This document shows positions 27,633 through 35,233 of a DNA stretch of 50,268 nucleotides, in pieces. Both the position numbers and the translations under genes were made by a program. The stretch is from assembly GCF_000342045.1 (NCBI RefSeq), contig NZ_AONQ01000031.1, positions 1 through 50,268 of the forward strand. Direction: 5' to 3'. The DNA comes from Paramagnetospirillum caucaseum. Lineage in GTDB: Bacteria; Pseudomonadota; Alphaproteobacteria; Rhodospirillales; Magnetospirillaceae. Each line of letters begins with the position of its first letter. Positions within the stretch are counted from its first letter, which is position 1. The notes beneath the pieces were generated by a model. That model worked only from the letters and a program-made list of their open reading frames with translations, was not told where the DNA came from and made no database searches.

Positions 27633-29135
27633 TTAGTCGTTGTCGCCGAGCACGATGGCGTTGCTCACCAACTGGTGAACGCTGACCACCATTTCCCGGT
27701 CGAAGTCGTAATAGGGCAGGATCTTGGTGAACTGGGCCTTGCAGATGGCGCACATGGCAGCCATGTGGGTGACGCCTTGCTTGTCTACCACGTCCTTGAG
27801 GGCTTCCATGCGGGGGCTGGCGCCCTTGACGCGCAGCTCGATCAGCTCGTCGGTGAGCAATCCGCCGCCGCCGCCACAGCAGAAGGTCTTGTCGCAGATG
27901 GTGTCGGGGTGCATGTCCACCAGCTTGGGGACCGATGCGGCGATCACCGCGCGCGGGATGGTGAACTGGCCGCCGGGCTCGGTCCCCATGCGGGCGCCGC
28001 GCGCCACATTGCAGGAATCGTGGACGGTCAGCACCATGCCGTCATTGCCCGACTTGTCGAGCCTGATGCCCTTGCGGCGGATGAGGTCACTGGTGAATTC
28101 CAGGATGTGCTGGGGCACTGGATAGCGGGAATCGAGGAAGTCCCAGGGCCCGGCCAGGGTGTTGAGGAAGGAATAGGCGACGCGCCAGGCATGGCCGCAT
28201 TCGCCGAAGATGATGCGCTTGACGCCCAGTTCCCGCGCCGCCTCGCGGATGCGCATGGAAATCTTCTTCATCTGCTCGTAATTGCCGATGAACATGCCGA
28301 AATTGCCGGCTTCCGAGGCCTTGGTCGACAGTGTCCACGACACGCCGGCGGCATGGAAGACCTTGGCATAGCCGATCAGGCCCAGCACATGCGGCTCGGC
28401 GAAGAAGTCGGCCGAGGGGGTGACCAGCAGCACCTCGGCGCCCGCCACGTCGACGGGCAGCTTCACCGGCACGCCGGTCTCGTCGAGGATGTCCTCCTCC
28501 AGCCCCTCCAGCGTATCCAGCAGGGCCGGGGCGGGCAGGCCGAGATTGTTGCCGATCCTGTGGACCTTGCCGATGATCTCGTTGCAGTACTTCTGGCCCT
28601 GGCCGATGGAATCCATGATGTCGCGGGCCGCCATGGAAATCTCGGCGGTGTCGATGCCGTAGGGGCAGAACACCGAGCAGCGGCGGCATTGCGAGCACTG
28701 GTGGAAGTAGCTGTACCACTCGTCCAGCACCTCCCTCGTCATGTCGCGCGCCCCCACCAGACCGGGCGCGATCTTGCCCACGGGCGTGAAATAGCGGCGG
28801 TAGACGCTGCGGAACAGGTCGGCGCGGGCCACCGGCATGTTCTTGGGGTCGCCTGTCCCCAGGAAGTAGTGGCACTTGTCGGTGCAGGCGCCGCACTTGA
28901 CGCAGATGTCCATGAACACCTGGAGCGAGCGGTACTTGGACAGCAAGCCGCCCATGTGATCGATGGCGCGCTTCTCCCAGCCCTCGGCCAACTCGCCGGG
29001 AAAGCCCAGGGGCTGCTGGTGCGCCTCGGCGGCCACATAGGGCTTGGAGGCGGCCATGGCGCCGGGCTTCAAGGCCGGAACGGGATGTTCGGCCGGGTCG
29101 CCCAAGGCGGGGATGTCGAAGGGAGCGGCGGCCAT
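27633..29135 (-). CDS. dsrK: DsrK, HdrD-like catalytic subunit of DsrMKJOP
   Basis: DsrK is the cytoplasm-facing iron-sulfur subunit related to heterodisulfide reductase HdrD and is believed to act on the DsrC disulfide or trisulfide. The 500-residue product has two [4Fe-4S] motifs, CVKCGACTDKC (78-88) and CSQCRRCSVFC (147-157), and the CCG-type catalytic-cluster residues in GECGHAWR, CCGGGGG and MCAICK. The ATG at 29133-29135 lies 2 bp after dsrM; the open frame farther upstream is the dsrM region in another frame. It works with DsrM as a membrane-bound pair. Confidence 0.95.
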   Translation of the reverse strand: MAAAPFDIPALGDPAEHPVPALKPGAMAASKPYVAAEAHQQPLGFPGELAEGWEKRAIDHMGGLLSKYRSLQVFMDICVKCGACTDKCHYFLGTGDPKNMPVARADLFRSVYRRYFTPVGKIAPGLVGARDMTREVLDEWYSYFHQCSQCRRCSVFCPYGIDTAEISMAARDIMDSIGQGQKYCNEIIGKVHRIGNNLGLPAPALLDTLEGLEEDILDETGVPVKLPVDVAGAEVLLVTPSADFFAEPHVLGLIGYAKVFHAAGVSWTLSTKASEAGNFGMFIGNYEQMKKISMRIREAARELGVKRIIFGECGHAWRVAYSFLNTLAGPWDFLDSRYPVPQHILEFTSDLIRRKGIRLDKSGNDGMVLTVHDSCNVARGARMGTEPGGQFTIPRAVIAASVPKLVDMHPDTICDKTFCCGGGGGLLTDELIELRVKGASPRMEALKDVVDKQGVTHMAAMCAICKAQFTKILPYYDFDREMVVSVHQLVSNAIVLGDND

Positions 29136-29137
29136 GC

Positions 29138-29863
29138 TTATTGCCCTTCGTCCAGCTTGGCGGCCCAGGGGGCCAGATGGCGCACCTCGCGCGGGTTGTC
29201 GGTCTGGTTGCGGGTCGGGCTGAAGAACAGGCCCGGCGCGTGCAGCAGCTTGGAGAACGGGAAGACGATCATCAGCAGGCAGACCAGCAGGAGGTGAAGG
29301 CCCAGCAGCGGGTCGGCGGGCAGGGGGCGCAGCTCGAATCCCATCAGACCGGTGAAGAAAGCCTTCACCATGACGATGTCGGTGTGGATGACGCATTTCA
29401 TCAGCATGCCGGTCACCCCGATGGCCAGCAGTAGCGCCAGCATCAGGATGTCCGAGGGGCCGGTGACGTAACGCACCCGCTCGATCACGAAGCGCCGCGC
29501 CAGCAGCAGGGTAAGGCCCGCCACCATGGCCAGCCCGGCCGGCTGGGCCAGGGGCTGGACCAGGGCGACCAGCGGCCCGGCCTCGCCCTGGAAATAGCGG
29601 GCGTGGCGGACCAGCACCACGGCGAGGCCCAGGTGGAAGACGAATGCGAACAACCACAGCAGCTTGTCGCCGCGGAACAGGCTTTCGAACAGCAAGGCCT
29701 CGCGGCCCAGGCGGAGCGCCACGCCGCCCTTGGTCAGCGGGGCCGGCGTGGTGGGAATCTTCAAGGGCGCCGGCGTGCGGGCGTATTGGGCGATCTTCAT
29801 CGCCAGCCCGGCGACGAAGACCAGGGTCGAGACGCTGAAGAGGATGGCGAAAAAGATCGTCAC
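29138..29863 (-). CDS. dsrM: DsrM, cytochrome b-type membrane subunit
   Basis: DsrM is the heme-b membrane anchor (NarI/HdrE-like) for DsrK. The 241-residue product has about five to six membrane spans and His residues in spans (FVFHLGLAVVLVRHARYF, CVIHTDIVMV, GLHLLLVC) that fit heme ligation. I chose GTG at 29861-29863 (VTIFFAILFSV follows) with AAAGG six bases upstream, because farther upstream the frame enters a long palindrome that is not coding-like. It is 86 bp from dsrC and 2 bp from dsrK. Confidence 0.92.
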   Translation of the reverse strand: MTIFFAILFSVSTLVFVAGLAMKIAQYARTPAPLKIPTTPAPLTKGGVALRLGREALLFESLFRGDKLLWLFAFVFHLGLAVVLVRHARYFQGEAGPLVALVQPLAQPAGLAMVAGLTLLLARRFVIERVRYVTGPSDILMLALLLAIGVTGMLMKCVIHTDIVMVKAFFTGLMGFELRPLPADPLLGLHLLLVCLLMIVFPFSKLLHAPGLFFSPTRNQTDNPREVRHLAPWAAKLDEGQ

Positions 29864-29877
29864 GACGGCCCTTTCGT

Positions 29878-29939
29878 CGGAGCGCGGGCGTCCCGCCCGC
29901 AGGTCCCGGAAAGGAGGCGGGCGGGACGCCCGCGCTCCG
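29878..29939. repeat. 23-bp perfect inverted repeat between dsrC and dsrM
   Basis: Positions 29878-29900 (starting cggagcgcgggcgtcccgcc) are the exact reverse complement of 29917-29939, with a 16-base loop. There is no T-run after the stem on the minus strand, so a simple intrinsic terminator is unlikely. In the operon mRNA it would form a very stable hairpin just after dsrC, either slowing decay of the upstream message or partly stopping transcription. It may also be a dispersed REP-like element. Confidence 0.9.
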
Positions 29940-29949
29940 GGGATTTTTG

Positions 29950-30282
29950 CTATACGCAGCCGGTGGGCTTGGGCAGGCCGGCGATCTTGCACGCCTGCTT
30001 GCCCGGACCGTAGGGGAACAGCTCGTAGAGGTATTTGTTGTTGCCCTTGTCGGGTCCCATCTTCTTGGCGATGGCCTTGGTCAGCACGCGCACCGCCGGG
30101 GCGATCTGGTACTCGGAATAGTACTCGCGCAGGAAGTTGACCACTTCCCAGTGCTCGGGCGTCATGGTGATGCCCTCGTCCTTGGCGATCTGCCCGGCGA
30201 GGTCCTCGTTCCACTGGTTGATATCGGTGAGGTAGCCCTCTTCATCGGCCTCGATGGCGGCGCCGTTGCTGGTATAAGCCAT
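29950..30282 (-). CDS. dsrC: DsrC sulfur-carrier protein
   Basis: DsrC carries sulfur on a C-terminal cysteine arm and is the protein substrate of both DsrAB and DsrK. The 110-residue product has the diagnostic C-terminal pair Cys98 and the penultimate Cys109 in ACKIAGLPKPTGCV, ten residues apart, plus the conserved YLTDINQWNEDLA and HWEVVNFLREYY helices. Both cysteines being present marks a true DsrC rather than a TusE or a regulatory RspA homologue. It lies 29 bp after dsrH and is followed by a long hairpin before dsrM. Confidence 0.97.
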   Translation of the reverse strand: MAYTSNGAAIEADEEGYLTDINQWNEDLAGQIAKDEGITMTPEHWEVVNFLREYYSEYQIAPAVRVLTKAIAKKMGPDKGNNKYLYELFPYGPGKQACKIAGLPKPTGCV

Positions 30283-30311
30283 GTGTTCCTCTCCTAAGGT
30301 CTCTTCTTGAG

Positions 30312-30620
30312 TTACAGCCAGGCGTTGGTCGCCCTGGTCCCGGCCGCCAGATCGACGAATCCGGCGTAATCGACAACGTGGGTGCCCTTAATCACCTTGG
30401 CCGGGTCCAGCCCGCGCGCGGCGAGATCGGGACCCAGGACATTCAGCTTCAGGGTCTTGGCGGCATCGGCCATCTTGCCCTCGAAGGCGGTGCCGGACAG
30501 GGCGGCGATGACGGCGTCCTCGATCAGCAGGATGGCGTCGCCCGGCTGGGCGTGGCCCAGGCAGGCATCCAGGCAGGACCGCTCGAAGGGCGACTTGTTG
30601 ACGGTGTGCAGCGTGCTCAT
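30312..30620 (-). CDS. dsrH: DsrH subunit of the DsrEFH sulfurtransferase
   Basis: DsrH (TusB-like) is the smallest subunit of the DsrE2F2H2 hexamer that hands sulfur to DsrC. The 102-residue product starts MSTLHTVNKSPFE, a typical DsrH opening, with Cys16 and Cys20; the latter matches the conserved DsrH cysteine. The ATG at 30618-30620 is preceded on the minus strand by an AAAGGAA-like site. It is separated from dsrF by 115 bp, the largest gap in this operon, which holds small hairpins. Confidence 0.92.
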   Translation of the reverse strand: MSTLHTVNKSPFERSCLDACLGHAQPGDAILLIEDAVIAALSGTAFEGKMADAAKTLKLNVLGPDLAARGLDPAKVIKGTHVVDYAGFVDLAAGTRATNAWL

Positions 30621-30653
30621 TGCAAGATTCCTTTTTGCCCTCAATCGTCGGGC

Positions 30654-30671
30654 GGGTTTCTCGCGAAACCC
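30654..30671. other. small hairpin in the dsrF-dsrH gap
   Basis: The 115-bp gap between dsrF and dsrH contains gggtttc (30654-30660) paired with gaaaccc (30665-30671), with a four-base loop, beside further GC-rich dyads such as gcgcc-ataa-ggcgc. No T-run follows. It could affect mRNA stability or be a remnant of a repeat; no gene is seen in this gap. Confidence 0.5.
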
Positions 30672-30735
30672 TTGGCTCTCGCGCCATAAGGCGCGGCGGG
30701 CCTTGCCCTTGCCTCGGGGCCTGCGCCCCTCGGAG

Positions 30736-31116
30736 TTACGCCGTCAGAACCACGTCCATCCCGGCCATCAGCTTGCCCATCTCGGCGCGGCTGAGAACCT
30801 CGACGGGGACCAGCAGATCGTCCTCGGTCAGGCCGCGCTCTGCCAGGCTTTCCGCCTCCACGTACAGCTTCTCGATGTCGTAGCCCTCCAGCGCCCGGTA
30901 GGTGGGCGAGAAGTTCTTGACGCCGATGCCGGCGGGGGTCTGGCCCTTCTTGATCTGCAGCACGCCGTCGTCGAGGAAGGCCAGATGGACATCCTGGTCG
31001 AAGGCCGCCGAGATCAGCACCATCTCGAGGACTTCCAGGGCGTAGACCGTGCCATGGGGGGCCTTGCGGTTGACGAACATGAACTTCTTGACGATGCCGC
31101 TTTCCATATCGTCCAT
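30736..31116 (-). CDS. dsrF: DsrF subunit of the DsrEFH sulfurtransferase
   Basis: DsrF (TusC-like) is a structural subunit of the DsrEFH complex. The 126-residue product has the family opening KKFMFVNRKAPHGTVYALE, then LISAAFDQDVHLAFLDDGV and a C-terminal LSRAEMGKLMAGMDVVL. It contains no cysteine at all, so it cannot carry sulfur itself; in characterised complexes DsrE supplies the essential cysteine. It starts 4 bp after dsrE ends. Confidence 0.92.
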   Translation of the reverse strand: MDDMESGIVKKFMFVNRKAPHGTVYALEVLEMVLISAAFDQDVHLAFLDDGVLQIKKGQTPAGIGVKNFSPTYRALEGYDIEKLYVEAESLAERGLTEDDLLVPVEVLSRAEMGKLMAGMDVVLTA

Positions 31117-31120
31117 GGCT

Positions 31121-31480
31121 TTAATCCCCGAAAGTCACGAGGCGGTCGGCATGGATGCCTGCCTCGATCAGCTGTCCCAGGCCCGAGATGCGGAAGCCCG
31201 GCGCGAGGTTGGATTCGGTGATGCCGCGGCGCAGGCCGGCGGCGACGCAGACCACCAGATCGACCTTGTGGTCCTCGGCCAGCTTCTGCCAGTTCCTCGT
31301 CACGTTGCGGTCGTCGCTGGGCGGCTCACCCAGTTTGGTCGCGTTGTTGACCCCGTCGTAATAGAAGAATACCCGGAAGATCTCGTGTCCCTTGTCCACC
31401 GCCGCCTTGCAGAATTGCAAGGCGGAATCGGCGGCCTGGTGGTTGTAGGGGCCTTCATTGACCAGAACGGCGAACTTCAT
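31121..31480 (-). CDS. dsrE: DsrE sulfurtransferase subunit
   Basis: DsrE (TusD-like) binds sulfane sulfur on a conserved cysteine and passes it to DsrC. The 119-residue product begins MKFAVLVNEGPYNHQAADSA and has Cys78 in LVVCVAAGLRRGI, matching the active cysteine of Allochromatium DsrE. Presence of an active DsrE with DsrF and DsrH separates sulfur oxidisers from sulfate reducers. It lies 11 bp after dsrB with an AGGAGGA ribosome site before its ATG. Confidence 0.96.
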   Translation of the reverse strand: MKFAVLVNEGPYNHQAADSALQFCKAAVDKGHEIFRVFFYYDGVNNATKLGEPPSDDRNVTRNWQKLAEDHKVDLVVCVAAGLRRGITESNLAPGFRISGLGQLIEAGIHADRLVTFGD

Positions 31481-31491
31481 GCTCCGTCCTC

Positions 31492-32562
31492 CTAGAAGTG
31501 CAGGTGCGCCGAGGCGTTGAGATTGGCCCTTCCGCCGCGCCAGTTGTCCACATGGTACTTGGTGAACGGCAGTTCGGTCAGTTCGAAGAAGCGCGGCCAG
31601 CCGATGCGCTCGATCCACTCGCCCATGCGCTCCCAGGCCCGCGCGTCGGCCTTGTAGACGCTGAGGATCTTCTTCACCACCTCGGCCACTTCCGGCCAAC
31701 GCGGCGCGTTGTTGGGCAGGCCGGCGGCCACCAGCTTGTGGAACATGGGCTTGGAGCGGGTGGAGGAATGCTTGCCGCCCACCCAGATGGCGATCTTGGA
31801 ATGGACGGGGTCGTTGATCTGCATGGGCGGGCAGGGCGGATAGCAGGCGCCGCAGCACACGCACTTCTTCTCGTCCACTTCCAGCGAGGGCTTGCCGTCC
31901 ACCAAAGCGGGGCGGATGGCCGCCACCGGACAGCGTGCGATCACCGCCGGGCGCTCGCAGACGCCGGCCACCAGCGCGTGGTTGATCACCGGCGGCTTGG
32001 TGTGCTGGACGTTGATGGCGATGTCGCCCTGGCCGCCGCAATTGATCTGGCAGCATGACGTGGTGATCTTGACGCGGTTGGGCATCTCCTCGGACTTGAA
32101 CTCGTCGACCAGTTCGTCCATCAGCGCCTTGACCACGCCCGAGGCGTCGGTGCCGGGGATGTCGCAGTGCAGCCAGCCCTGGGTATGGCTGATGAAGCCC
32201 ACCGAATTGCCGGTGCCGCCCACCGGGAAGCCGTCGGCCTCCAGGCGGTCGATCAGCGGCTGGACCTTGGACTCGTCGGTGGTCATGAACTCCACCGAGG
32301 AGCGGATGGTGAAGCGCACATGGCCGTCGCAGAACGCGTCGGCGATGTCGCACAGCTTGCGGATGGTGAAGACGTCCAGCTGGCGCTGGGTGCCGGCCTT
32401 GACGGTGAACACCGCTTCGCCGGTGTCGGAGACGTGGCGCAGCACGCCGGGGCGCGGCCGGTCGTGGAAGGCCCACTTGCCGTAATTCCTGACCAGGGCC
32501 GGATGCATGAATTGCTTGGAATCCGGCACGCCGCTTTCGATGGGACGACGAAGTTCGCTCAT
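31492..32562 (-). CDS. dsrB: reverse dissimilatory sulfite reductase, beta subunit
   Basis: DsrB forms the alpha2beta2 siroheme enzyme with DsrA and holds the catalytic siroheme. The 356-residue product has siroheme/cluster cysteines in TSCCQINCGG (170-175), Cys202 and Cys211 (ARCPVAAI), and an inserted ferredoxin domain with CVCCGACYPPC (234-244). The flanking VRFTIRSSVEFMT and GNSVGFISHTQGW are typical of DsrB. In this operon it would oxidise DsrC-bound sulfur to sulfite. It starts 12 bp after dsrA. Confidence 0.96.
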   Translation of the reverse strand: MSELRRPIESGVPDSKQFMHPALVRNYGKWAFHDRPRPGVLRHVSDTGEAVFTVKAGTQRQLDVFTIRKLCDIADAFCDGHVRFTIRSSVEFMTTDESKVQPLIDRLEADGFPVGGTGNSVGFISHTQGWLHCDIPGTDASGVVKALMDELVDEFKSEEMPNRVKITTSCCQINCGGQGDIAINVQHTKPPVINHALVAGVCERPAVIARCPVAAIRPALVDGKPSLEVDEKKCVCCGACYPPCPPMQINDPVHSKIAIWVGGKHSSTRSKPMFHKLVAAGLPNNAPRWPEVAEVVKKILSVYKADARAWERMGEWIERIGWPRFFELTELPFTKYHVDNWRGGRANLNASAHLHF

Positions 32563-32574
32563 GGTCGTTGTCTC

Positions 32575-33828
32575 CTACTCGGCGGCTGAGGTCTTGCGCC
32601 CGGCCCACTTGCGGGCCTCCTCTTCCCATCCGTCGGTGCGGATGTAGGAGTTGGTGCGCGGCTGGTTGATCATGTTGACGTCGAGCGGCAGGCCCAGGGC
32701 CTCCAGGTAATTGACCAGCCCGATGCGCTCGATCATCTCGCCGGTGCGCTCGTGCTCGAGCGCGTTGTCGGCGAAGAAGTCGAGCATGTTGTGGGCCAGT
32801 TCCAGGAGCTTTTCGTAATCCTCCTCGCTCTCCAGCTTCATGAAGGGGATCACCACGGTGCCCATCAGGTCGCCGATCTTCAGGGTGCGCTTGCCGCCCA
32901 CCAGGATGCAGATGCCTCTGTCCTTGCCCGGCTCCAGGGCCTTGGTGCAGACGTTGATGCAGTGCATGCAGCGCACGCAGGACTTGTTGTCGATGTCGAG
33001 CGTGTCGTCGTCGTTGAGCCCCAGCGCCTGGGTCGGGCACATGCGGATCACCTGGTTGATGAATTCCTTGCGGCCCAACTGGCGCACCTTGGCCTGCACC
33101 TCCGTCTGGTCGACCTGCATGTCGTCCTTCCAGGTGCCCAGGATGGCCACGTCGGCCCGCTGGGTGGCGTTGGCGCAGTCGTTGGCGCAGCCCGAGAACT
33201 TGAATTTCAGCTTGTAGGGCAGCGAGGGCCGGTGAATGTCGTCGGTGAAGTCGTTGATGATGGTCCGGTGGGCTTCCAGGGTATCGAAGCAGGCCTGCTC
33301 GCAGCGGGCCGGGCCGACGCAGGAGGCGGCGGTGCGCACGCCGGCCCCGGCGCCGCCCATGTCGAAGCCCATCTCGTTGAGCTTGTCCCAGGCGGGCTGG
33401 ACCTGATCGGTGCGGCAGCCCTGGAACATGATGTCGCCGCTTTGGCCGTGCAAGGCGATCAGGCCCGAGCCGTGCTCTTCCCAGATGTCGCACATCTGGC
33501 GCAGCGTCTTGGTGTCGTAGAAGAAGCCCGGCGCCGGCATGATGCGCAGCGTGTGGAATTCCGAGCTTTCCGGATATTGCTCGGCCACCTCGGAAAAGCG
33601 CGGGATGACGCCGGCGCCATAGCCGAACACGCCCACCGTGCCGCCCTTCCAATAGCCCTTGCGGGTCTGGTAGCTGTGCTCCAGCTGGCCCAGCAGGCTC
33701 TTCATGATGCCGGAATGGGCCTTGCCCTCGTCGCCTTCGGCCAGGCGCTTCAGGCCGGTCACGAAGCTGGGCCAGGGACCGCTTTCCAACTGGTCGAGCA
33801 TGGGGGTGGGCGGCATCTTCTTGGTCAT
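32575..33828 (-). CDS. dsrA: reverse dissimilatory sulfite reductase, alpha subunit
   Basis: DsrA is the partner of DsrB. With the ATG at 33826-33828 (MTKKMPPTPMLDQL) it has 417 residues; a start nine codons upstream is open but weaker. It shows the siroheme-[4Fe-4S] cysteines in SCVGPARCEQAC (170-180) and SGCANDCAN (214-218), and a ferredoxin insert CVRCMHCINVC (284-294). YWKGGTVGVFGYGAGVIPRF near the N-terminus is a signature of DsrA. It is the first gene of the dsr operon and its promoter should be in the 237-bp gap before the divergent dioxygenase gene. Confidence 0.96.
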   Translation of the reverse strand: MTKKMPPTPMLDQLESGPWPSFVTGLKRLAEGDEGKAHSGIMKSLLGQLEHSYQTRKGYWKGGTVGVFGYGAGVIPRFSEVAEQYPESSEFHTLRIMPAPGFFYDTKTLRQMCDIWEEHGSGLIALHGQSGDIMFQGCRTDQVQPAWDKLNEMGFDMGGAGAGVRTAASCVGPARCEQACFDTLEAHRTIINDFTDDIHRPSLPYKLKFKFSGCANDCANATQRADVAILGTWKDDMQVDQTEVQAKVRQLGRKEFINQVIRMCPTQALGLNDDDTLDIDNKSCVRCMHCINVCTKALEPGKDRGICILVGGKRTLKIGDLMGTVVIPFMKLESEEDYEKLLELAHNMLDFFADNALEHERTGEMIERIGLVNYLEALGLPLDVNMINQPRTNSYIRTDGWEEEARKWAGRKTSAAE

Positions 33829-34065
33829 TGCTTCTCGCTCCCTCGCCGTCGTCACTATGCGCCCGCACGCACGCCAAGGCGGCGCGGCAATACGCTGGAT
33901 GAATTGTGCGATCCGTTGGGAAGCGTTGCTCCCGGACCTCTCCTGATTCGTCCGGCCGTTCTATGCGGCCGATTACATTCGAGGATGATAATATTACGGA
34001 AGGCATCGATCCAAGTGGATTCTTTAGCGAATTCGCATGAAAATGGCGAGGGAGGAAAAGCTTCA

Positions 34066-34938
34066 ATGATTCCAGGCTGTTTCCGTATGGACGACCGGGA
34101 GGCTTATGGACGCTGGCGGGACGGGCGGCTGGCCGCCGCCCCCACTTGCGTCGCCGGTCTGGTGGTCGAGGTGGGCGACATCACGGCGCTGACCCCGGCC
34201 GAGCACCGGGCGTTGCTGGAGCGCCTGCGCCGGTCCAACATGGCGGTCTATGCCGAGGGGCCGAAGCCGGGACGCGACCACAAGGCGGCGTTGAAGGCCT
34301 TGGGGGAACGGTTGGGGTTGGTCTCGCTGGACGCCAACGCCCTGGCCGACGACGACGGCATCACGCCGCTGACGGTGCACCGCGAGGGCGCGCGTTCCCG
34401 CTACATCCCCTATACCGAGCGGCCCATCGCCTGGCATACCGACGGCTACTACAATCCGCCGGACCGCAATGTGCGGGCGCTGCTGCTCCATTGCGCCGGA
34501 AAGGCGGCGGACGGCGGGGCCAACCGGCTGATGGACCACGATATTCTGTACATCCTGCTCCGGGACGAGGACCCGGAACTGGTCCGGGCGCTGATGGCGC
34601 CCGATGCCATGACCATTCCCGGCAACGACGAGGAAGGCCTGGCCCGCCCGGCGACGGTGGGGCCGGTGTTTTCGGTCGGCCCGGACGGCTCGCTCCACAT
34701 GCGCTACACGGCGCGCTCGCGCCACGTGATCTGGTCGGAGCGCGCCGCCCCGGCGGCGGCTTCCATCCGGCGCCTGCTGGACGGGCCGTCGCCCCATGTC
34801 TTCGAGCATGTGCTGGAGCCCGGCCAGGGGCTGGTCTCCAACAACCCCCTCCATACCCGTGAACCCTTCCGCGATGATCCCGCCATGCCGCGTCTGCTCT
34901 ACCGGGCGCGCTATCACCAGCGGGTGGTGGAAACCTGA
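34066..34938 (+). CDS. TauD/TfdA-type 2-oxoglutarate/Fe(II) dioxygenase
   Basis: The 290-residue product has the metal triad of this family: His124 and Asp126 in IAWHTDGYYNPP and a distal His263 in SNNPLHTREPF, with Arg266 fitting the 2-oxoglutarate carboxylate. A segment after the HxD motif (LLLHCAGKAADGGANRLMD) matches the TauD fold. Some members release sulfite from sulfonates such as taurine; others act on unrelated substrates. A GGAGG site precedes the ATG at 34066. It is divergent from dsrA and followed 11 bp later by a small gene, so it may be controlled together with the dsr operon. Substrate unknown. Confidence 0.82.
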   Translation: MIPGCFRMDDREAYGRWRDGRLAAAPTCVAGLVVEVGDITALTPAEHRALLERLRRSNMAVYAEGPKPGRDHKAALKALGERLGLVSLDANALADDDGITPLTVHREGARSRYIPYTERPIAWHTDGYYNPPDRNVRALLLHCAGKAADGGANRLMDHDILYILLRDEDPELVRALMAPDAMTIPGNDEEGLARPATVGPVFSVGPDGSLHMRYTARSRHVIWSERAAPAAASIRRLLDGPSPHVFEHVLEPGQGLVSNNPLHTREPFRDDPAMPRLLYRARYHQRVVET

Positions 34939-34949
34939 AAGGACCGGCC

Positions 34950-35177
34950 GTGACCACCGACGATCCCGAATTCGCCAAGGAAGCCGTCACTCCGCTCGCC
35001 ACCCTGGCGGCACCGTGGAGCCGCGAGATTTCCTTTTCCGCCGTGGAGCACGAAAGCGGCCTGCGCATCTTGAGGATGCGCATCAAGGAAGGGCGCGCCC
35101 GCTTCACCATCGTCGACCTGGACGAGGCGACGGTGGCACAGATGATGGCGGTGATGGGGGAGTGGAGCCCGGAATAG
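34950..35177 (+). CDS. small 75-residue protein of unknown function
   Basis: I do not recognise this protein. It starts at GTG with AAAGGA upstream and encodes 75 residues: a polar N-terminus, then REISFSAVEHESGLRILRMR, KEGRARFTIVDLDEATVAQM and a short end. The pattern suggests a small alpha/beta fold with strand-strand-strand-helix. No cysteines and no signal peptide. It is 11 bp after the dioxygenase gene, so the two are probably co-transcribed, and it may be an accessory protein for it or for the dsr system (inference from position only). Confidence 0.75.
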   Translation: MTTDDPEFAKEAVTPLATLAAPWSREISFSAVEHESGLRILRMRIKEGRARFTIVDLDEATVAQMMAVMGEWSPE

Positions 35178-35181
35178 GCAT

Positions 35182-35215
35182 CCCCCCCGAAGCCGCCGGT
35201 GTGGCTTCGGGGGGG
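35182..35215. terminator. bidirectional hairpin between convergent genes
   Basis: A perfect 13-bp stem, cccccccgaagcc (35182-35194) and ggcttcggggggg (35203-35215), with an 8-base loop, lies between the ends of the 75-residue gene and the sulfurtransferase gene. No T-run follows in either direction, but the position between converging genes fits a shared terminator. Confidence 0.7.
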
Positions 35216-35233
35216 AGGGATGGCAGGGGGGAA

